A program made the position numbers and the translations under genes. 52,618 nucleotides of DNA from positions 1 to 52,618 of the forward strand of contig CACIYM010000005.1 in the NCBI GenBank assembly GCA_902590895.1. Direction: 5' to 3'. Below the pieces are notes generated by a model that worked only from the letters and a program-made list of their open reading frames with translations, did not search any database and had not been told where the DNA came from. Positions within the stretch are counted from its first letter, which is position 1; each line of letters begins with the position of its first letter. Origin of the DNA: an uncultured Alphaproteobacteria bacterium. GTDB lineage: Bacteria; Pseudomonadota; Alphaproteobacteria; Methylaequorales; Methylaequoraceae. This document shows, piece after piece, positions 36,493 to 44,799 of the stretch.

Positions 36493-37899
36493 TTATTCAT
36501 TTAGTACCCATGTATCTTTTACTCCTCCACCTTGAGAAGAATTAACTACCAATGAACCTTGATTTAAAGCCACCCTTGTTAGTCCGCCGTCAACTAATTT
36601 TGTTTTTTTTGCTCCAACTAAGCAAAATGGTCTAAGATCAACGTGTCTTGGAGATAGTTTTTTTTTGTCAAAGATCGGTACTGAGGATAACTCAAGTATT
36701 GGTTGGGCTATATAATTTGCAGGATTTAGAAGAATTTTTTTTCTAAAAATTTCAATTTCTTTTTTTGACGATTTGCTTCCAATTAATAAACCATAACCTC
36801 CAGAGCCGTGAACCTCTTTGACAACTAATTTATTTAAATTGTTAAGAACATATTTTTTTGCATCCTCTTCGCAACATCTCCATGTTTTAACATTATCTAA
36901 TATAGGTTCTTCACCTAAGTAAAATTTAATGATTTCAGGTATGTAAGAATAAATAGCTTTATCGTCAGCAATACCTGATCCAGGCGCAGAGCAAATATTT
37001 ACATTTCCGGATTTATATGAATCAAATAAACCAGGAATTCCAATTAGTGAAGAACTATCAAAAGTGATTGGATCAAGAAATTTATCATCAATTCTTCTAT
37101 AAATAATATCTACTTTCTCTGGGCCTCTAGTCGTTTTCATATATGTTATTGATTCATCAACAAAAAGATCTGTTCCTTGAACTAGCTCAACTCCCATAAG
37201 ATCAGCAAGAAAACTATGCTCGTAATACGCGCTATTTAAAGAGCCAGGTGTCAGAATCACAACTTTTGGTTCTTTATTACATTTTTTTGGAGCTAGACTT
37301 TTTAGAGCATCTAACAAATAACTTGGATAGTTTTCTACTGTTTCAATTTTCAATTTTTCAAATAACTCTGGAAACATTCTCATCATTATTTCTCTATTTT
37401 CAATCATGTATGAAACTCCAGACGGAGTTCGACAATTATCTTCTAGAACTTTAAAAATATTTTCATTTATTCTTACAATATCAGATCCAATTATTGGACT
37501 ATAAATTCTTTTGGGAACCTTAAAGCCAATCATTTTTATTTCATAAGCAGGGTTTTTATAAATTAAATTTTCCGGTATTAATTTTGCTTTTATAATTTCA
37601 CCAGAATTATATATATCGTTAAGAAATGCATTAATAGCTAAAGCCCTTTGAATAACTCCCTTTTTAATTTTTTTCCATTCAATGGAAGAGATTATTCTTG
37701 GAAACATGTCAAATGGAATTAAGCGTTCTGTAGAATCAAAGTTATTGTACACAGAAAATGTAATACCTATTTTTTTAAAAAGATTTTCAGCTTCATTTTT
37801 TTTTTTAACAATTACATTTTCGGGTAAAGACTTAGCCCAATCATATATTTGATTGTAAAATTTTCTTACTTTTGAATTTTTATAAACTTCGTTATACAT
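36493..37899 (-). CDS. Circularly permuted ATP-grasp type 2 protein
   Basis: 468 residues matching the permuted ATP-grasp group: FDMFPRIISSIEWKKIKKGVIQRALAINAFLNDIY, CRTPSGVSYMIENREIMMRMFPELF, VVILTPGSLNSAYYEHSFLA, then VKEVHGSGGYGLLIG and HVDLRPFCLVG toward the C terminus. ATP-grasp enzymes form amide or ester bonds through acyl-phosphates. First gene of the triad; about 225 bases of leader region upstream contain a candidate hairpin. Confidence 0.93.
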   Translation of the reverse strand: MYNEVYKNSKVRKFYNQIYDWAKSLPENVIVKKKNEAENLFKKIGITFSVYNNFDSTERLIPFDMFPRIISSIEWKKIKKGVIQRALAINAFLNDIYNSGEIIKAKLIPENLIYKNPAYEIKMIGFKVPKRIYSPIIGSDIVRINENIFKVLEDNCRTPSGVSYMIENREIMMRMFPELFEKLKIETVENYPSYLLDALKSLAPKKCNKEPKVVILTPGSLNSAYYEHSFLADLMGVELVQGTDLFVDESITYMKTTRGPEKVDIIYRRIDDKFLDPITFDSSSLIGIPGLFDSYKSGNVNICSAPGSGIADDKAIYSYIPEIIKFYLGEEPILDNVKTWRCCEEDAKKYVLNNLNKLVVKEVHGSGGYGLLIGSKSSKKEIEIFRKKILLNPANYIAQPILELSSVPIFDKKKLSPRHVDLRPFCLVGAKKTKLVDGGLTRVALNQGSLVVNSSQGGGVKDTWVLNE

Positions 37900-37910
37900 C
37901 TTTCATTATT

Positions 37911-37949
37911 ACCGAAGCAGAAAGAGACAGAGGGATGCGTTCCTTCGGT
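37911..37949 (-). promoter_or_regulatory. Candidate hairpin in the leader of the ATP-grasp operon
   Basis: ACCGAAG and CTTCGGT form a 7-base-pair stem around a 25-base loop, ending 11 bases before the ATP-grasp ATG on the minus strand. A smaller GGTT-TGA-AACC hairpin lies next to it. A weak promoter (TTGATT, 15 bases, TATAAC) at 37994-38020 would give a leader of about 88 bases. The segment is less AT-rich than its flanks, which supports function. No known riboswitch recognised. Confidence 0.4.
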
Positions 37950-38124
37950 TTCAAACCTACTTCCGACCAAAAAAGGTTGAACGTTTGTTTAAGGTTATAT
38001 CTTATATTTTTTTAAATCAAGAATTAAATTGATTGTAGTAATGAATTTAAAAGTAAAAGTTCCTTTAAAGTATTTATTAATAAATTTTTCTTTTAATAAT
38101 TCATTTGAAGATTAAATAGTAATA

Positions 38125-39141
38125 ATGGCAAATATAAAAGGTTTAAGCTCTGTTTTTCCAAAAAATAAGGTCTTTCAAGAAGAGATCAAAGAAATAGGCA
38201 GAAAATTATTTTCTTCAAAAATTCAATTTAAAAAAATGGAAAAAGTTTATGATAATTCGGGAGTTAAAACTAGGTATCTTACTGAAAAACTAGATTGGTA
38301 TTTAGACGAACATAATTGGTCTGAAAGAAATTTTCTTTTTAAAAAAAATGCACTCAATCTTTTAAAAGAATCAATTAATGAGACCATTGAAAAAACAAAT
38401 ACCAAACCAGAGAAAATAGGTGCAATTGTGTTGGTCAATAGTACAGGTATTTCTACCCCGACTATTGATGCTGAAATTTTTAACCTATTTAATTTTAATA
38501 ACGAAATTGTCAGGTTGCCAATTTTTGGATATGGGTGTGCAGGAGGAGTTTTAGGGCTTAATAGAGCTATTGAGATTTTTAAAAGTTTGAACAAAACTAT
38601 TCTTGTCTGTAATGTTGAGCTTTGTAGTCTGACATTTAGACCTCAAATTTTTAGTAAAGAAAATGTAGTTAGTACGGCTTTATTTGGAGATGGATGCGCG
38701 TCATATTTAATTGAGGAAGAGGGACATTGTCAAATATTAAAATCAACTGAGCACACTTGGAAAAACTCTCTGTCACTAATGGGGTGGGGTGTAGAAGATG
38801 ATGGGTTGTCCGTAATTTTTGATAAAGTTATCCCAGATTTTATTACAAAAAAATTACCAGATGTTTTAAATAAATTTTCTTTTAACAATTTAGACGGTTA
38901 TGTACTTCACTCAGGTGGAATGAAAATTATTCAAGCTTACAGACAAATATTGAATAATGATAAAACCATTTCAGAATCTGAGGCAATACTATCAAAGTTT
39001 GGAAACGTTTCCTCTGTATCTGTATTACTAACATTAAAGGAGATGATAAAAAAAAATTACAACGGAGTATATTTGATGAGTGCTTTAGGACCAGGTTTTA
39101 CTGCAGGTTTATCAGCAATAAAAATGAGTAAAAATGGTTGA
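38125..39141 (+). CDS. Type III polyketide synthase (chalcone/stilbene synthase family)
   Basis: 338 residues. The catalytic Cys lies in FGYGCAGGVLGLNRAIEI, the His in GYVLHSGGMKIIQ and the Asn in LSKFGNVSSVSVLL, giving the Cys-His-Asn triad. Bacterial members make alkylpyrones, alkylresorcinols or similar small phenolics from acyl-CoA and malonyl-CoA. Overlaps the following methyltransferase-like gene by eight bases; this pair is widespread and the second gene methylates the product in characterised cases. Confidence 0.93.
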   Translation: MANIKGLSSVFPKNKVFQEEIKEIGRKLFSSKIQFKKMEKVYDNSGVKTRYLTEKLDWYLDEHNWSERNFLFKKNALNLLKESINETIEKTNTKPEKIGAIVLVNSTGISTPTIDAEIFNLFNFNNEIVRLPIFGYGCAGGVLGLNRAIEIFKSLNKTILVCNVELCSLTFRPQIFSKENVVSTALFGDGCASYLIEEEGHCQILKSTEHTWKNSLSLMGWGVEDDGLSVIFDKVIPDFITKKLPDVLNKFSFNNLDGYVLHSGGMKIIQAYRQILNNDKTISESEAILSKFGNVSSVSVLLTLKEMIKKNYNGVYLMSALGPGFTAGLSAIKMSKNG

Positions 39142-39628
39142 TACCTACTTAATGATTTATCTTGTTTTAAGTAGATTGTTTGAACTTTTCTTAAGTAAAA
39201 AAAACACGAATAGATTATTGAAAGAAGGTGCCGTTGAGCATTATAGTTTTCATTATAAATTTATCGTTTTATTTCACATCATTTTTATTACTTTTTTTTT
39301 CATAAAATCCTTTTCAAACACTTTTTATAACCTTCAATATCTTTATGTTTTTTCTATAGTTCAAATTTTAAGATACAAAATAATTTATGATCTTGGTAAG
39401 TTTTGGACAACAAGAATTCTGGTTGTAAAAAAACCATTAGTTAAAACATGGTTTTTTCGCCATTTTAGGCATCCAAATTATATGATTGTTTTTTTGGAAG
39501 TAATATTAGTTTGCTTATTTTTTAACGATATCAATTCTTTGATTTTCTTTACCGTTATCAATTCAATTTTACTTGGCATAAGAATCTTCTATGAAGAGAA
39601 AGCGAACAAATTCAGACGTAAATTATAA
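39134..39628 (+). CDS. ICMT-like membrane methyltransferase
   Basis: 164 residues with four hydrophobic segments. The C-terminal isoprenylcysteine methyltransferase signature RHFRHPNYMIVFLEVILVC and the ending FYEEKANKFRRKL fit the family. It starts inside the polyketide synthase gene, so it is very likely the tailoring partner, O-methylating the polyketide at the inner membrane. Confidence 0.88.
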   Translation: MVDTYLMIYLVLSRLFELFLSKKNTNRLLKEGAVEHYSFHYKFIVLFHIIFITFFFIKSFSNTFYNLQYLYVFSIVQILRYKIIYDLGKFWTTRILVVKKPLVKTWFFRHFRHPNYMIVFLEVILVCLFFNDINSLIFFTVINSILLGIRIFYEEKANKFRRKL

Positions 39629-39670
39629 GATTATTTTTATGATTAATTATAGAAAACCTACCTCTGAAAT

Positions 39671-40081
39671 TTATTTTGAAATTTTCTTTAGAACATCGAG
39701 GTAACTGTTAATTAAGATTTTGCCTTTTGTGTTGGACTCTCTCCATGTAGGCAATGTTTCTTTTAACTTTTTGTATCCTTTTTCAGTCAATTTTAGAAGG
39801 TTTCCATTAATGTCTCTTTTAACAATCCTGATCAATTTCTTTTTTATTAAAAGAGATGAGTTTCTTCTAATTGTTGAAGATTCTAAATTTAATAGGTTAG
39901 CAATTTTTGTGGTTTCTATTTGATCATAAATATTAATTAGTGCCAAAATTGGAATCTGTGTTGAATTTATGCCGCTGATTTTTAGAGCACCATTGTAATC
40001 GTTAGTAAGTCGCCTTGCCATTGTCCTAAGATTGAAACAAGGACATTGTTGTAACTCATTAACTTTAATAAGCTTCTTCAT
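39671..40081 (-). CDS. MarR-family transcriptional regulator
   Basis: 136 residues with a winged helix: ALINIYDQIETTKIANLLNLESSTIRRNSSLLIKKKLI, then RDINGNLLKLTEKGYKKL for the wing. The N terminus has QQCPCFNLRTMARRL, two close Cys that could sense oxidants. Divergent from the alpha/beta hydrolase gene, with a palindromic site between them that it probably binds. Confidence 0.88.
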   Translation of the reverse strand: MKKLIKVNELQQCPCFNLRTMARRLTNDYNGALKISGINSTQIPILALINIYDQIETTKIANLLNLESSTIRRNSSLLIKKKLIRIVKRDINGNLLKLTEKGYKKLKETLPTWRESNTKGKILINSYLDVLKKISK

Positions 40082-40132
40082 GGTAATTAATTTTATACTT
40101 TACAAATTTAAAAAAAAAAGTAAACATAAAAG

Positions 40133-40154
40133 TGTATATACTCGTGTATATACA
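40133..40154. promoter_or_regulatory. Palindromic operator, probable MarR-regulator site
   Basis: Nine-base inverted arms TGTATATAC and GTATATACA separated by TCGT, in the 107-base gap between the divergent marR-like and hydrolase genes. Size and symmetry suit a MarR dimer. The adjacent TTATAT could serve as a -10 box of the hydrolase promoter, so binding would repress it. Confidence 0.62.
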
Positions 40155-40188
40155 TTATATAAAAATTTTATATTTTTTGAGGAATTTT

Positions 40189-41016
40189 ATGAAAATAGAA
40201 AAATTTAACTTAGACGATGGAACTTACATTAGGTATAAAAAGATAGGTAAGGGGGCACCTATATTGTTACTTCACACTTTTAGAAATAGATTGGAATACT
40301 CTGATAAACTAGGCAAATTACTAGAAAATAAGTTTACCGTATATTCAATTGACCTACCTGGCTTCGGTGATTCCCCTATTAATTTGAATACCAATTACAA
40401 TCTTGATTTTTTTACTAAATCTATAGTTAGTTTTATAAAAAAATTACGAATCAAAAATTTAACTATTGCTGGAGAATCCATTGGTGCAACTTTAGCAGCA
40501 AGTGTATCAGTTGAACTTCCTAAAATTGTTAAAAAAATTCTAATGTTTAATACGTATGATTACGATTCATATTTTGGTGAAGGTATTCAGAGAGGAAACT
40601 TCTTTGCAAAATTTATATTGTTTCATGTAAGTCTTCCTTTCGTTGGGGCATTATTCTCTAGTTTGGAAAATAAATTTATACTCAAGAATATTATGAGTGG
40701 TGGTTTTTTTGATAAAACGAAGTTACCTGACAGTTATTTAAACTTATTATGCACTTCTTTAAAAAAGAAAGGATATGTTTATCATTTTAGAAATGTGCTT
40801 TCACAGTTTAATAAAAATAATGGAATTAAAGAGTTGTATAAAAAGGTTGGTGTGCCGGTTAAACTTTTCTATGGAAGTCATGATTGGGCTAAAGAATCTG
40901 ATAAATTGGAAACGCAAAAGTTATTAAATTTAGATAAGTTTCATACTATAGAAAAATCGAATCACTTTTCTTTTTTAGAAAATACCGATGAGGTATCGAA
41001 GCTCATCAAACTTTAA
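40189..41016 (+). CDS. Alpha/beta hydrolase
   Basis: 275 residues. APILLLHTFRNRLEYSDKL is the oxyanion region, SIDLPGFGDSP the next strand-turn, LTIAGESIGATLAASV the nucleophile elbow (Ser in GESIG), and FYGSHDWAKESD plus KSNHFSF provide Asp and His. The ATG at 40189 with GAGG before it is better than the upstream track start. Substrate unknown; the gene is probably controlled by the divergent MarR regulator. Confidence 0.85.
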   Translation: MKIEKFNLDDGTYIRYKKIGKGAPILLLHTFRNRLEYSDKLGKLLENKFTVYSIDLPGFGDSPINLNTNYNLDFFTKSIVSFIKKLRIKNLTIAGESIGATLAASVSVELPKIVKKILMFNTYDYDSYFGEGIQRGNFFAKFILFHVSLPFVGALFSSLENKFILKNIMSGGFFDKTKLPDSYLNLLCTSLKKKGYVYHFRNVLSQFNKNNGIKELYKKVGVPVKLFYGSHDWAKESDKLETQKLLNLDKFHTIEKSNHFSFLENTDEVSKLIKL

Positions 41017-41047
41017 CTAACAAATTATTTTAAAAAAGGAGATAGCA

Positions 41048-41779
41048 ATGGACAAAGTAGCGTTTATTTCAGGAGCAAACAGAGGGATAGGATTCGAAAC
41101 CTCTAAACAATTAGCTCAAACTGGGGTGAAAGTAATTTTAGGTTCTAGAGATTTAGATAAAGGAAAAGATGCTCTAGAAAAATTAAAATCGAATGGAATT
41201 GAAGCTGATTTAGCAAAGTATGACGCATTCGATCCTGATGCTCCTCAAAAAGTTTTTGATCATGTTTCTAATAAATATGGAAAGTTGGATATATTAATTA
41301 ATAATGCAGGAGTTCTTCTTACGGGTAATTTATTTGTTACAAACAGCTCTACAGTGAGTGACAAAGATATTAAAGATACATTTCAAACTAATCTATTTTC
41401 TGTTATTTCTTTAACTCAAAAATTACTTCCATTGATTAAGAAATCTGATGCTGGACGAATTGTCAATGTTTCCACTATCCTAAGTTCCTTAACACTTCAT
41501 TCAGCAAAGGACTCTCCGATTTCGCCTGCGAAAGAATTTGCATATAATGCCTCAAAAACTGCACTTAATGCTTTTACAATTCATCTAGCAAACGAATTAA
41601 AAGATACAAATATTAAAGTTAACTCAGGTCATCCAGGTTGGGTAAAAACCGAATTAGGAGGTCCAAACGCGCCGATTGAGGTTGAAGATAGTTATAAAAC
41701 TTCATTACGTTTAGCCACATTGGATGATGATGGTCCAAGTGGGGGATTATTTCACGAAGAAGAAATATTACCTTGGTAA
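41048..41779 (+). CDS. Short-chain dehydrogenase/reductase
   Basis: 243 residues, carbonyl-reductase type SDR. NAD(P) motif AFISGANRGIGFETSKQLA at the N terminus, LDILINNAGVLL, Ser in GRIVNVSTILSS, and active-site Tyr-Lys in FAYNASKTALNAF. AAGGAG ribosome binding site. Lies 31 bases after the hydrolase gene and likely shares its transcript; substrate unknown. Confidence 0.9.
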   Translation: MDKVAFISGANRGIGFETSKQLAQTGVKVILGSRDLDKGKDALEKLKSNGIEADLAKYDAFDPDAPQKVFDHVSNKYGKLDILINNAGVLLTGNLFVTNSSTVSDKDIKDTFQTNLFSVISLTQKLLPLIKKSDAGRIVNVSTILSSLTLHSAKDSPISPAKEFAYNASKTALNAFTIHLANELKDTNIKVNSGHPGWVKTELGGPNAPIEVEDSYKTSLRLATLDDDGPSGGLFHEEEILPW

Positions 41780-41809
41780 ACCGTAGAATTTTTTTATAAG
41801 ATACCAAAA

Positions 41810-42646
41810 ATGGAATTTTCTGGTACAAAAGAATACATTTCTACCTCGGACTTAACTGTTGCTGTGAACGCATCAATTGCTCTTGAAAAACCGTTGTTAG
41901 TTAAAGGTGAACCTGGAACTGGAAAAACTGAATTAGCTAAGCAAATTGCAACTAGCTTAGATTTGGAGATCATTGAATGGAGTATTAAGTCAACAACTAA
42001 AGCTCAGCAGGGGTTATATGAATACGATGCTGTGAGTAGATTAAGGGATAGTCAGCTGGGAAATACAGTAAAAAAAGTAGAAAAGTATATTAAAAAGGGC
42101 AAGTTGTGGACATCGTTTGAAACCAAAAATAAATCTGTACTTTTAATAGACGAAATAGATAAAGCTGACATTGAATTCCCAAATGATCTTTTACAGGAGT
42201 TAGATAAAATGGAGTTTCATGTTTATGAAACAGGTCAATTAGTAAAAGCAAAAAACCGACCAATCGTAATAATTACTTCTAATAATGAAAAGGAATTACC
42301 GGAAGCATTTCTAAGAAGATGTTTTTTTCATTACATCCAATTCCCAGAGCTAGAAACATTAAAGAAAATTGTGAAAGTACATTTCCCTGAAATTAAAAAA
42401 TCTTTATTAAACTCTGCTCTTCAAACTTTTTTTGAAATAAGAGAGACTCCTGGTTTAAAAAAAAAACCTTCAACCTCTGAGGCTTTAGATTGGATTAAGC
42501 TTCTTTTAATCGAGGATTTAGATCCTTCGGATTTAAAAAGTAATAATAAAGATTTACTACCCAAACTGCATGGAGCATTAATAAAAAATGAGCAAGACAT
42601 TCAACTTTTTGAGCAATTGGCCTTTATGTCCAGGAATGCAAGATAG
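41810..42646 (+). CDS. MoxR-type AAA+ ATPase
   Basis: 278 residues: Walker A KGEPGTGKTELAKQIA, Walker B VLLIDEIDKADIEF, sensor IIVITSNNEKELPEAFLRRCFF. MoxR ATPases act as chaperones on partner enzymes or complexes, usually with a VWA-domain protein. The VWA gene follows two bases downstream, confirming the pair. Confidence 0.92.
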   Translation: MEFSGTKEYISTSDLTVAVNASIALEKPLLVKGEPGTGKTELAKQIATSLDLEIIEWSIKSTTKAQQGLYEYDAVSRLRDSQLGNTVKKVEKYIKKGKLWTSFETKNKSVLLIDEIDKADIEFPNDLLQELDKMEFHVYETGQLVKAKNRPIVIITSNNEKELPEAFLRRCFFHYIQFPELETLKKIVKVHFPEIKKSLLNSALQTFFEIRETPGLKKKPSTSEALDWIKLLLIEDLDPSDLKSNNKDLLPKLHGALIKNEQDIQLFEQLAFMSRNAR

Positions 42647-42648
42647 GA

Positions 42649-43836
42649 ATGTTTCTAGATTTTTTTTTAAAACTTAAAGACTCAAAAATTCCGGTTTCTT
42701 TAAACGAATTTTTAACATTTTTACAGGCCCTTAAGTTTAATTTTACCCAGTTTGATGTAAATAAGTTTTATTATCTTGCCAGAGCTAGTTTGGTCAAAGA
42801 CGAAAAATTAATTGATAAATTTGATATTATCTTCGGAGAGTACTTTAATTCAATTGAGAGAATTGATATTGATGATGTTATTAAGTTTTTAAATATTCCA
42901 CAAGATTGGCTTAAAAAACTATCTTCAAAAAACTTCTCAAATGAAGAAATTGAAAAAATTAAATCTCTAGGTAGCTTTGAAAAGTTAATTGAAACTCTAA
43001 AAAAAAGATTGTTGGAACAGAAAAAACGTCATCAGGGAGGTAATAAATGGATAGGTACATCTGGAACCTCACCATTTGGAGCTTATGGTTATAATCCTGA
43101 AGGAATAAGAATTGGACAGCACGAAAGTAGATATAGAAAAGCAATAAAAGTTTGGGATAAACGTATTTTTAAAGATTTTGATGAAACAAACGAATTAGAT
43201 AACAGAGGTTTTCAAGTTGCTCTTAAGAGGTTAAGAATCTGGGCAAGAACTGGTATAGAGGATGAGTTGGACATTGAGAGTACAATCAGAGAAACAGCAA
43301 AAAATGGTTATTTAGATATAAAAACTAGGAAAGAAAGGGAGAATTCCATAAAAATACTCCTGTTTTTAGACGTCGGAGGATCAATGGACGATTATATAGA
43401 GTTAACTGAAAGGTTATTTTCAGCTGCACAAAATGTATTTAAAAATCTCAAATATTTTTATTTTCATAATTGCCTGTACGAGGGTGTTTGGAAAAATAAC
43501 AAGAGAAGATGGGAGGAAAGATTCCTAACTTCAGATATCTTTAGAACCTTTGGAAAAGAATACAAATGTATTTTTGTTGGCGATGCTCAAATGAGTCCAT
43601 ATGAAATTCTTTCACCTGGTGGAGGAAACGAGCATTTTAACGATGAACCTGGGAGTGTATGGTTGGAGAGGGCTGTTGAACAGTGGCCATCAAATTTGTG
43701 GATTAATCCAACGCCCAAAAATGAATGGGAATTTTCACATTCAACCAGTTTGATAAAAGAAATTTTTATGAACAGGATGGTACCTTTGACAATCCAAGGA
43801 ATTGAGGAGGGTACCAAAATTCTCTCAAAAAAATAA
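42649..43836 (+). CDS. VWA domain protein (CoxE-like), MoxR partner
   Basis: 395 residues. The N-terminal helical part is followed by a conserved WIGTSGTSPFGAYGYNPEG segment and a VWA domain with MIDAS-like motif FLDVGGSMDDYIELTERLF (first Ser replaced by Gly, DxGxS form). The C-terminal block SPGGGNEHFNDEPGSVWLERA is typical of these MoxR-linked proteins. The target complex is not in this neighbourhood, so its substrate is unclear. Confidence 0.9.
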   Translation: MFLDFFLKLKDSKIPVSLNEFLTFLQALKFNFTQFDVNKFYYLARASLVKDEKLIDKFDIIFGEYFNSIERIDIDDVIKFLNIPQDWLKKLSSKNFSNEEIEKIKSLGSFEKLIETLKKRLLEQKKRHQGGNKWIGTSGTSPFGAYGYNPEGIRIGQHESRYRKAIKVWDKRIFKDFDETNELDNRGFQVALKRLRIWARTGIEDELDIESTIRETAKNGYLDIKTRKERENSIKILLFLDVGGSMDDYIELTERLFSAAQNVFKNLKYFYFHNCLYEGVWKNNKRRWEERFLTSDIFRTFGKEYKCIFVGDAQMSPYEILSPGGGNEHFNDEPGSVWLERAVEQWPSNLWINPTPKNEWEFSHSTSLIKEIFMNRMVPLTIQGIEEGTKILSKK

Positions 43837-43887
43837 AATATTCAAATTTTAATGATTTTGAGATTTGTATAGCTATAATTTAAAATT

Positions 43888-44328
43888 ATGTTTTTAAAAC
43901 GAGTAGACAGCATAATACAAAATTACTTAATGAAATTTCGGTTTTTATCTGTTTTGTCTATGAGAATAATCTTAGGAACGGCCTTTATTATCCATGGTAA
44001 GAGTAAATTTCCTCTACCACCCCAAAAATTAATGGAATATTTTGGTTTTAGTCCTTTTTTTGCAAGTTTTATTGCATTATCTGAAGTTTTGGCAGGTTTA
44101 ATGTTAATTATTTCATTTTTTCTAAAAAGCTTTATTGGCAATTTATTAACCAGAGTCTCTGCACTAACAATAGTTGTGATAATGATTTTTGCATTCTACC
44201 TAGCCCATAAAGATTGGTTTATAAACGAAAAACTTTTCACCAGTGAACAAATTTTTTTGTTTGTTGTAGGGATATATTTCTTAGTTAATGGAAATGAAGA
44301 TTTTAAGAAAAAAGTATTTAAAAATTAA
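43888..44328 (+). CDS. DoxX family membrane protein
   Basis: 146 residues with four hydrophobic helices; MRIILGTAFIIHGKSKF and FIALSEVLAGLMLII fit the DoxX signature (RLxLGxxFxxHGxxK). Inner-membrane protein, often linked to thiosulfate/quinone chemistry or redox homeostasis. Function here is uncertain. The first 20 residues (RVDSIIQNYLM) may be an extension, and the internal ATG at residue 15 is an alternative start. Confidence 0.85.
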   Translation: MFLKRVDSIIQNYLMKFRFLSVLSMRIILGTAFIIHGKSKFPLPPQKLMEYFGFSPFFASFIALSEVLAGLMLIISFFLKSFIGNLLTRVSALTIVVIMIFAFYLAHKDWFINEKLFTSEQIFLFVVGIYFLVNGNEDFKKKVFKN

Positions 44329-44336
44329 TTAAAGAA

Positions 44337-44453
44337 TTGCTTGAAATAAATTTTTTTTCTTTTACCTTAAGATTAACACTTTTCGCATTATTATGGGGTT
44401 CGACTTATCTTAAATCTAACCCTATTTTTTTGGATATGGAGGAATATGCGTAA
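44337..44453 (+). pseudogene. Short hydrophobic ORF, possible EamA-transporter remnant or leader peptide
   Basis: From TTG at 44337 an open frame gives LEINFFSFTLRLTLFALLWG, then STYLKSNPIF, ending at a TAA that overlaps the cytochrome start by eight bases. The block LRLTLFALLWGSTYL strongly resembles the first membrane helix of EamA/DMT transporters. The rest of such a gene is absent. It may be a deletion relic or a translated leader coupled to the cytochrome. Too short for confidence. Confidence 0.3.
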
Positions 44454-44772
44454 TTTTGTTAATCTTTTTACTTTTGCACTTTTTCTAGTGCTCTCAAACG
44501 TGGCCGTTAGTGGTGACGTAGGTGAGGGTGAAAAAAGATATGCAGTAAATTGTGGTAATTGTCACGGTCCAGGGGGTATGGGTTTAGCTAGCTATCCCAA
44601 AATTTCTGGTAAAGAAGTTGATTACCTAATTGACAGATTAAACACCTACAGATCCGGTAAAAAAATAGGTCCAAACTCTGATTTGATGATTATGATGGCG
44701 AAGCCCTTAACCGATGTCGAAATAGATAACTTAGCTGCTTACTTAGCAACAGATCCTGCTGCTAAGAGGTAA
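44446..44772 (+). CDS. Periplasmic cytochrome c, class I
   Basis: 108 residues. Signal peptide (LFTFALFLVLSNVAVSG) then heme-binding CGNCH in NCGNCHGPGGMG. The axial Met is likely in MIMMAKPL near the C terminus. GGAGG ribosome binding site. The sugar dehydrogenase gene follows after 27 bases, so this is most likely the electron acceptor for that PQQ enzyme. Confidence 0.93.
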   Translation: MRNFVNLFTFALFLVLSNVAVSGDVGEGEKRYAVNCGNCHGPGGMGLASYPKISGKEVDYLIDRLNTYRSGKKIGPNSDLMIMMAKPLTDVEIDNLAAYLATDPAAKR

Positions 44773-44799
44773 TATAAACAATAAGGGAGGATATTTTTA

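Noticed and set aside
37911-37980. Glycine riboswitch in the ATP-grasp leader
   Set aside because: A CCGAAGG stretch resembles part of the glycine aptamer, but the paired CTCTCAGG-type segment and the rest of the core are not present.
38041-38115. 24-codon ORF before the polyketide synthase as a leader peptide
   Set aside because: Short AT-rich frames are expected by chance, and there is no ribosome binding site or attenuator-like structure beside it.
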